Origin: a bacterium
GTDB lineage: Bacteria > JAMCPX01
Assembly: GCA_027364825.1 (NCBI GenBank)
Contig: DAHXOM010000104.1
Location: 1 to 5,624, forward strand
Reading direction: 5' to 3'
Length of the DNA: 5,624 bases
The position numbers and the translations under genes were made by a program. Position 1 is the first letter of the stretch, and the number at the start of each line of letters is the position of its first letter. Under the pieces are notes generated by a model. It saw nothing but the letters and a program-made list of their open reading frames with translations, ran no database searches and was not told the origin of the DNA. Shown here in pieces: positions 5,043-5,624 of this stretch.

Positions 5043-5624
5043 CCAAAGGCGCCGATAATATACTGTGTGGAAAAATCAAATCCGGTGCTGTTTTTCTTGT
5101 TGAAGTCATTTACCATGTCCTGACCAATCCTCACATCAATATAAACATGATCGATACCGTACTCCGTCCGCAGGTTACCGACATGCCTCATGTCGATCGG
5201 ATCAAGCAGGAAATGAATACCGCCTATCCAGTTATAGCCATATCTGTAGCCGCTGACTATCTTACCGCCCCCGGAGGCAATCTGATAAAAACCTGTTGCC
5301 ACACCCCCGGCTCCAACATACGGGTACACGGGCTGATCATCCGTGACCCTCAGCTGTAATACGGCATCAAGTCTTGCAGGGTACACCATGAGGGTATATT
5401 CCTGTCCGACACCGGGCTCGGCGTAGAGGGTGCTCTTTTTATAAAGAAAGCCGAGAGTGCCGTCAAAACCGACAAAATGATAGAACAATATGCCTGCATT
5501 GAGCTGGTAAACCGGCACATAGTTGTTCTTATAGAATGATTGGAGTACAGGGTCTTTGGTAAAATGGAGCGCTCCTGCTCCGAGCGTAAGCTCATAATGA
5601 ACATTGTCCGAGGCAAAAGCCGGT
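5030..5624 (-). CDS. Small outer-membrane beta-barrel protein, 5' end outside the window
   Basis: The frame is open from the TAA at 5030 to the window edge, giving 197 residues. The first visible residues, PAFASDNVHYELTLG, look like the end of a signal peptide with an Ala-x-Ala cut (AFA before SD), so nearly the whole mature protein (about 193 residues) is present and only the signal peptide is missing. A GTG at 5518 is an internal Val, not a start. Alternating aromatic/hydrophobic strands joined by short polar turns (VYQLNAGILFYHFVGFDGTL, YPYVGAGGVATGFYQ, GYNWIGGIHFL) and a C-terminal FGFEF ending in Phe fit an outer-membrane barrel, perhaps of eight strands, inserted by the BAM machinery. 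The motif LDPIDMRHVGNLRTEYGIDH near the end recalls small barrels seen in deltaproteobacteria (MXAN_2562-like), but this is a guess from memory. It ends 16 bp before truA, so it may be co-transcribed with it. Confidence 0.78.
   Translation of the reverse strand, partial: PAFASDNVHYELTLGAGALHFTKDPVLQSFYKNNYVPVYQLNAGILFYHFVGFDGTLGFLYKKSTLYAEPGVGQEYTLMVYPARLDAVLQLRVTDDQPVYPYVGAGGVATGFYQIASGGGKIVSGYRYGYNWIGGIHFLLDPIDMRHVGNLRTEYGIDHVYIDVRIGQDMVNDFNKKNSTGFDFSTQYIIGAFGFEF

Overview
The window reads as part of the chromosome of a Gram-negative (diderm) bacterium of moderate GC content. Outer-membrane character is indicated by a lipobox-bearing lipoprotein and by a small beta-barrel protein ending in phenylalanine. 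The style of the LepA and LepB proteins and the abundance of short palindromic intergenic repeats would fit a Nitrospirota- or Desulfobacterota-like lineage, but this is an impression and not a placement.

All supported genes lie on the minus strand, so transcription runs from the right edge to the left. In that order they are: the 3' part of a small outer-membrane barrel gene (5030-5624, 5' end outside the window); truA, tRNA pseudouridine synthase (4066-5013); lepA, elongation factor 4 (2270-4066), interrupted by one in-frame TGA; lepB, signal peptidase I (1535-2155); and an unrecognised Thr-rich lipoprotein (154-1470). Gaps are short (16 bp barrel-truA, 1-nt overlap truA-lepA, 113 bp lepA-lepB, 64 bp lepB-lipoprotein), so truA-lepA-lepB is probably one operon. 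lepA-lepB adjacency is also known from E. coli. No good operon promoter is visible; it probably lies upstream of the window. The plus strand carries only shadow frames.

The notable layer is repetitive DNA. (1) A palindromic element with perfect 11-bp ends (GTCATTGCGAG / CTCGCAATGAC) occurs twice: 72 bp between lepA and lepB, and 84 bp (exactly 28 codons) inside the truA reading frame. (2) Just downstream of that insertion, still inside truA, sits a second, unrelated element built of C5T2-type hairpins. Together they add about 55-60 residues to TruA at one point of the pseudouridine-synthase fold without breaking the frame. (3) An AT-rich GAATTTT family occurs at 36-94 and again at 5004-5042, where it supplies the stop codon of the barrel gene and the TTG start of truA. 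(4) A perfect 15-bp inverted repeat occupies 1-35. The in-frame insertion resembles what is described for Rickettsia palindromic elements.

The second oddity is the UGA at codon 159 of a lepA gene that is otherwise intact and full length. It falls between the G4 (NKID) and G5 (SAK) motifs of the GTPase domain. It is either a real nonsense mutation, a sequence error, or (less likely) a recoding event. TGA stops ending TruA and LepB at normal places argue that the standard code is used.

Functionally the cluster joins tRNA modification and translation (TruA, LepA) with protein export (LepB), flanked by two exported envelope proteins of unknown role. The barrel protein would be a LepB substrate; the lipoprotein would be cut by LspA instead.
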